NCBI GenBank assembly: GCA_020850915.1
Contig: JADZDV010000380.1
Span: 1-6,553, forward strand
Length of the DNA stretch: 6,553 nt
Direction: 5' to 3'
Source of the DNA: Chloroflexota bacterium
GTDB lineage: Bacteria > Chloroflexota > UBA6077 > JADZDV01
The notes under the pieces: model-generated
The model's database searches: none
What the model saw: the letters and a program-made list of their open reading frames with translations, nothing else
Told to the model about the DNA's origin: nothing
Translations under genes and position numbers: made by a program
Shown here: piece by piece, positions 6,202-6,553 of the stretch
Layout of the letters: every line of letters begins with the position of its first letter
Numbering within the stretch: the stretch's first letter is position 1

Positions 6202-6297
6202 TCCCCCCAGCGGGGGAACGACAATCCTCTCCTCCCCCCAGCGGGGGGAGGTCGGGTGGGGGGTTACCCAGCGAGGGGAGGTCCGGTGGGGGGCTTC
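6202..6297. repeat. G/C-rich palindromic and tandem repeats (REP-like), G-quadruplex-prone
   Basis: A hairpin at 6231-6251 has a perfect 9-bp stem, CCTCCCCCC and GGGGGGAGG, around the loop AGC. A smaller copy, CCCCC-AGC-GGGGG, lies at 6204-6216. Two 30-nt direct repeats follow each other at 6238-6267 and 6268-6297 and agree at 26 of 30 positions; each opens with CCAGCG and contains GGAGGTC and GGTGGGGGG. Plus-strand G-runs at 6243-6248, 6254-6256, 6258-6263, 6275-6278 and 6288-6293 could fold into a quadruplex. Dispersed intergenic palindromes of this look are common in some high-GC bacteria; whether this one is dispersed in this genome cannot be seen from one copy. Confidence 0.65.
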
Positions 6298-6345
6298 CTC
6301 GCAGGGATCTGCCCACCCTACGACCTTCGCCAACGGAGGCACACG

Positions 6346-6553
6346 GTGACCAACACGCCGCCCGGCCCCTACGAGCACCTCCTGGTTGACCGTGACGGTC
6401 CCGTCGGCATCGTCACGCTCAACCGTCCCCAGCAGCTCAACGCCCTGTTCACCCCGCTCATCCTCGAGCTCATCGCCGCCCTCGAGGCGTTCGACTCCGA
6501 CGAGACCATTCGCGCCATCGTTCTCACCGGCGGCGAGAAGGTCTTCGCCGCCG
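6346..6553 (+). CDS. Enoyl-CoA hydratase/isomerase (crotonase) family, N-terminal part (runs off the right edge)
   Basis: The crotonase superfamily acts on acyl-CoA thioesters (hydration, isomerisation and other reactions). Sixty-nine codons plus one base are present. The segment GPVGIVTLNRPQQLNAL (residues 18-34) and the stretch from VLTGGEKVFAA (59-69) to the edge match the classic N-terminal half, where LNRP and the backbone before the FAAG turn build the CoA pocket and first oxyanion contact. The start is GTG, supported by GGAGG at 6335-6339 six nt upstream and by a normal N-terminal length. The catalytic Glu residues that would separate hydratase from isomerase or other activities are beyond the window, so the reaction cannot be named. 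It is divergent from the oxidoreductase operon. Confidence 0.88.
   Translation, partial: MTNTPPGPYEHLLVDRDGPVGIVTLNRPQQLNALFTPLILELIAALEAFDSDETIRAIVLTGGEKVFAA

Larger units (their letters stand above)
6025..6345. other. Divergent intergenic region between the oxidoreductase operon and the crotonase gene
   Basis: This stretch of about 320 bases holds no convincing gene. Its left half (6025-6135) contains the ribosome binding site, inverted repeat and promoter of the minus-strand operon. Positions 6136-6200 show nothing recognisable. The right half is the C/G-run repeat block at 6202-6297. It is followed by about 50 bases leading to the crotonase start, in which I see no good -35/-10 pair for the plus strand. 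Confidence 0.7.

Noticed and set aside
6202..6297. CRISPR array
   Set aside because: The two 30-nt units are directly adjacent with no spacers and are imperfect; no cas gene is nearby.
5798..6349. Open frames crossing the G/C-rich repeats on both strands
   Set aside because: Their PPLGGGE- and RWGE-like repeats come from translating the palindromic DNA repeats, and they overlap the well-supported gamma/delta gene.

Overview
The window is about 65% GC by eye, gene-dense and bacterial: it holds the membrane end of an FtsK-type DNA translocase. It reads as chromosomal DNA; no transposase, integrase, phage gene, CRISPR array, tRNA or rRNA was seen. The combination of a family 4 uracil-DNA glycosylase beside ftsK, a class III CoA-transferase, a crotonase and an anaerobic-type 2-oxoacid:ferredoxin oxidoreductase would suit a high-GC Chloroflexota-like lineage. 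That assignment is an inference from gene content and is weak.

Layout. Positions 1-1153 (minus strand): a family 4 uracil-DNA glycosylase gene overlaps the start of an ftsK-like gene that runs off the left edge. Positions 1154-1341: a divergent intergenic region with two back-to-back promoter candidates whose -35 boxes abut. Positions 1342-2529 (plus): a CaiB/BaiF-type CoA-transferase with the catalytic Asp at residue 169. Positions 2530-2693: a convergent intergenic region with a perfect 10-bp terminator hairpin, placed to end the minus-strand operon. Positions 2694-6024 (minus): a tight three-gene operon in the order gamma/delta fusion, alpha, beta, encoding a thiamine-diphosphate and iron-sulfur 2-oxoacid:ferredoxin oxidoreductase. 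Positions 6025-6345: a divergent intergenic region with a good promoter for the operon, an inverted repeat near its predicted transcription start, and a block of G/C-rich hairpin repeats. Positions 6346-6553 (plus): the first 69 codons of an enoyl-CoA hydratase/isomerase.

The main result is the likely substrate of the oxidoreductase. The alpha subunit has YPIRP where pyruvate enzymes have YPITP. It also has an Asp and a Phe placed 3 and 8 residues after the substrate-binding Arg. These residues and their spacings match what I recall of the active site of Moorella thermoacetica oxalate oxidoreductase (Tyr28, Arg31, Arg109, Asp112, Phe117), with a constant offset of 11. The fused gamma/delta subunit is also as in that enzyme. 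I therefore read the operon as a probable oxalate:ferredoxin oxidoreductase (oxalate to two CO2, with electrons to ferredoxin and no CoA needed), not an ordinary pyruvate synthase. The flanking CoA-transferase and crotonase are separate transcription units; a joint role in oxalate or formyl-CoA metabolism is only a hypothesis.

A second point is that the uracil-DNA glycosylase ends in QLSLF, a textbook sliding-clamp binding motif, which suggests that this repair enzyme is recruited to the replication clamp.
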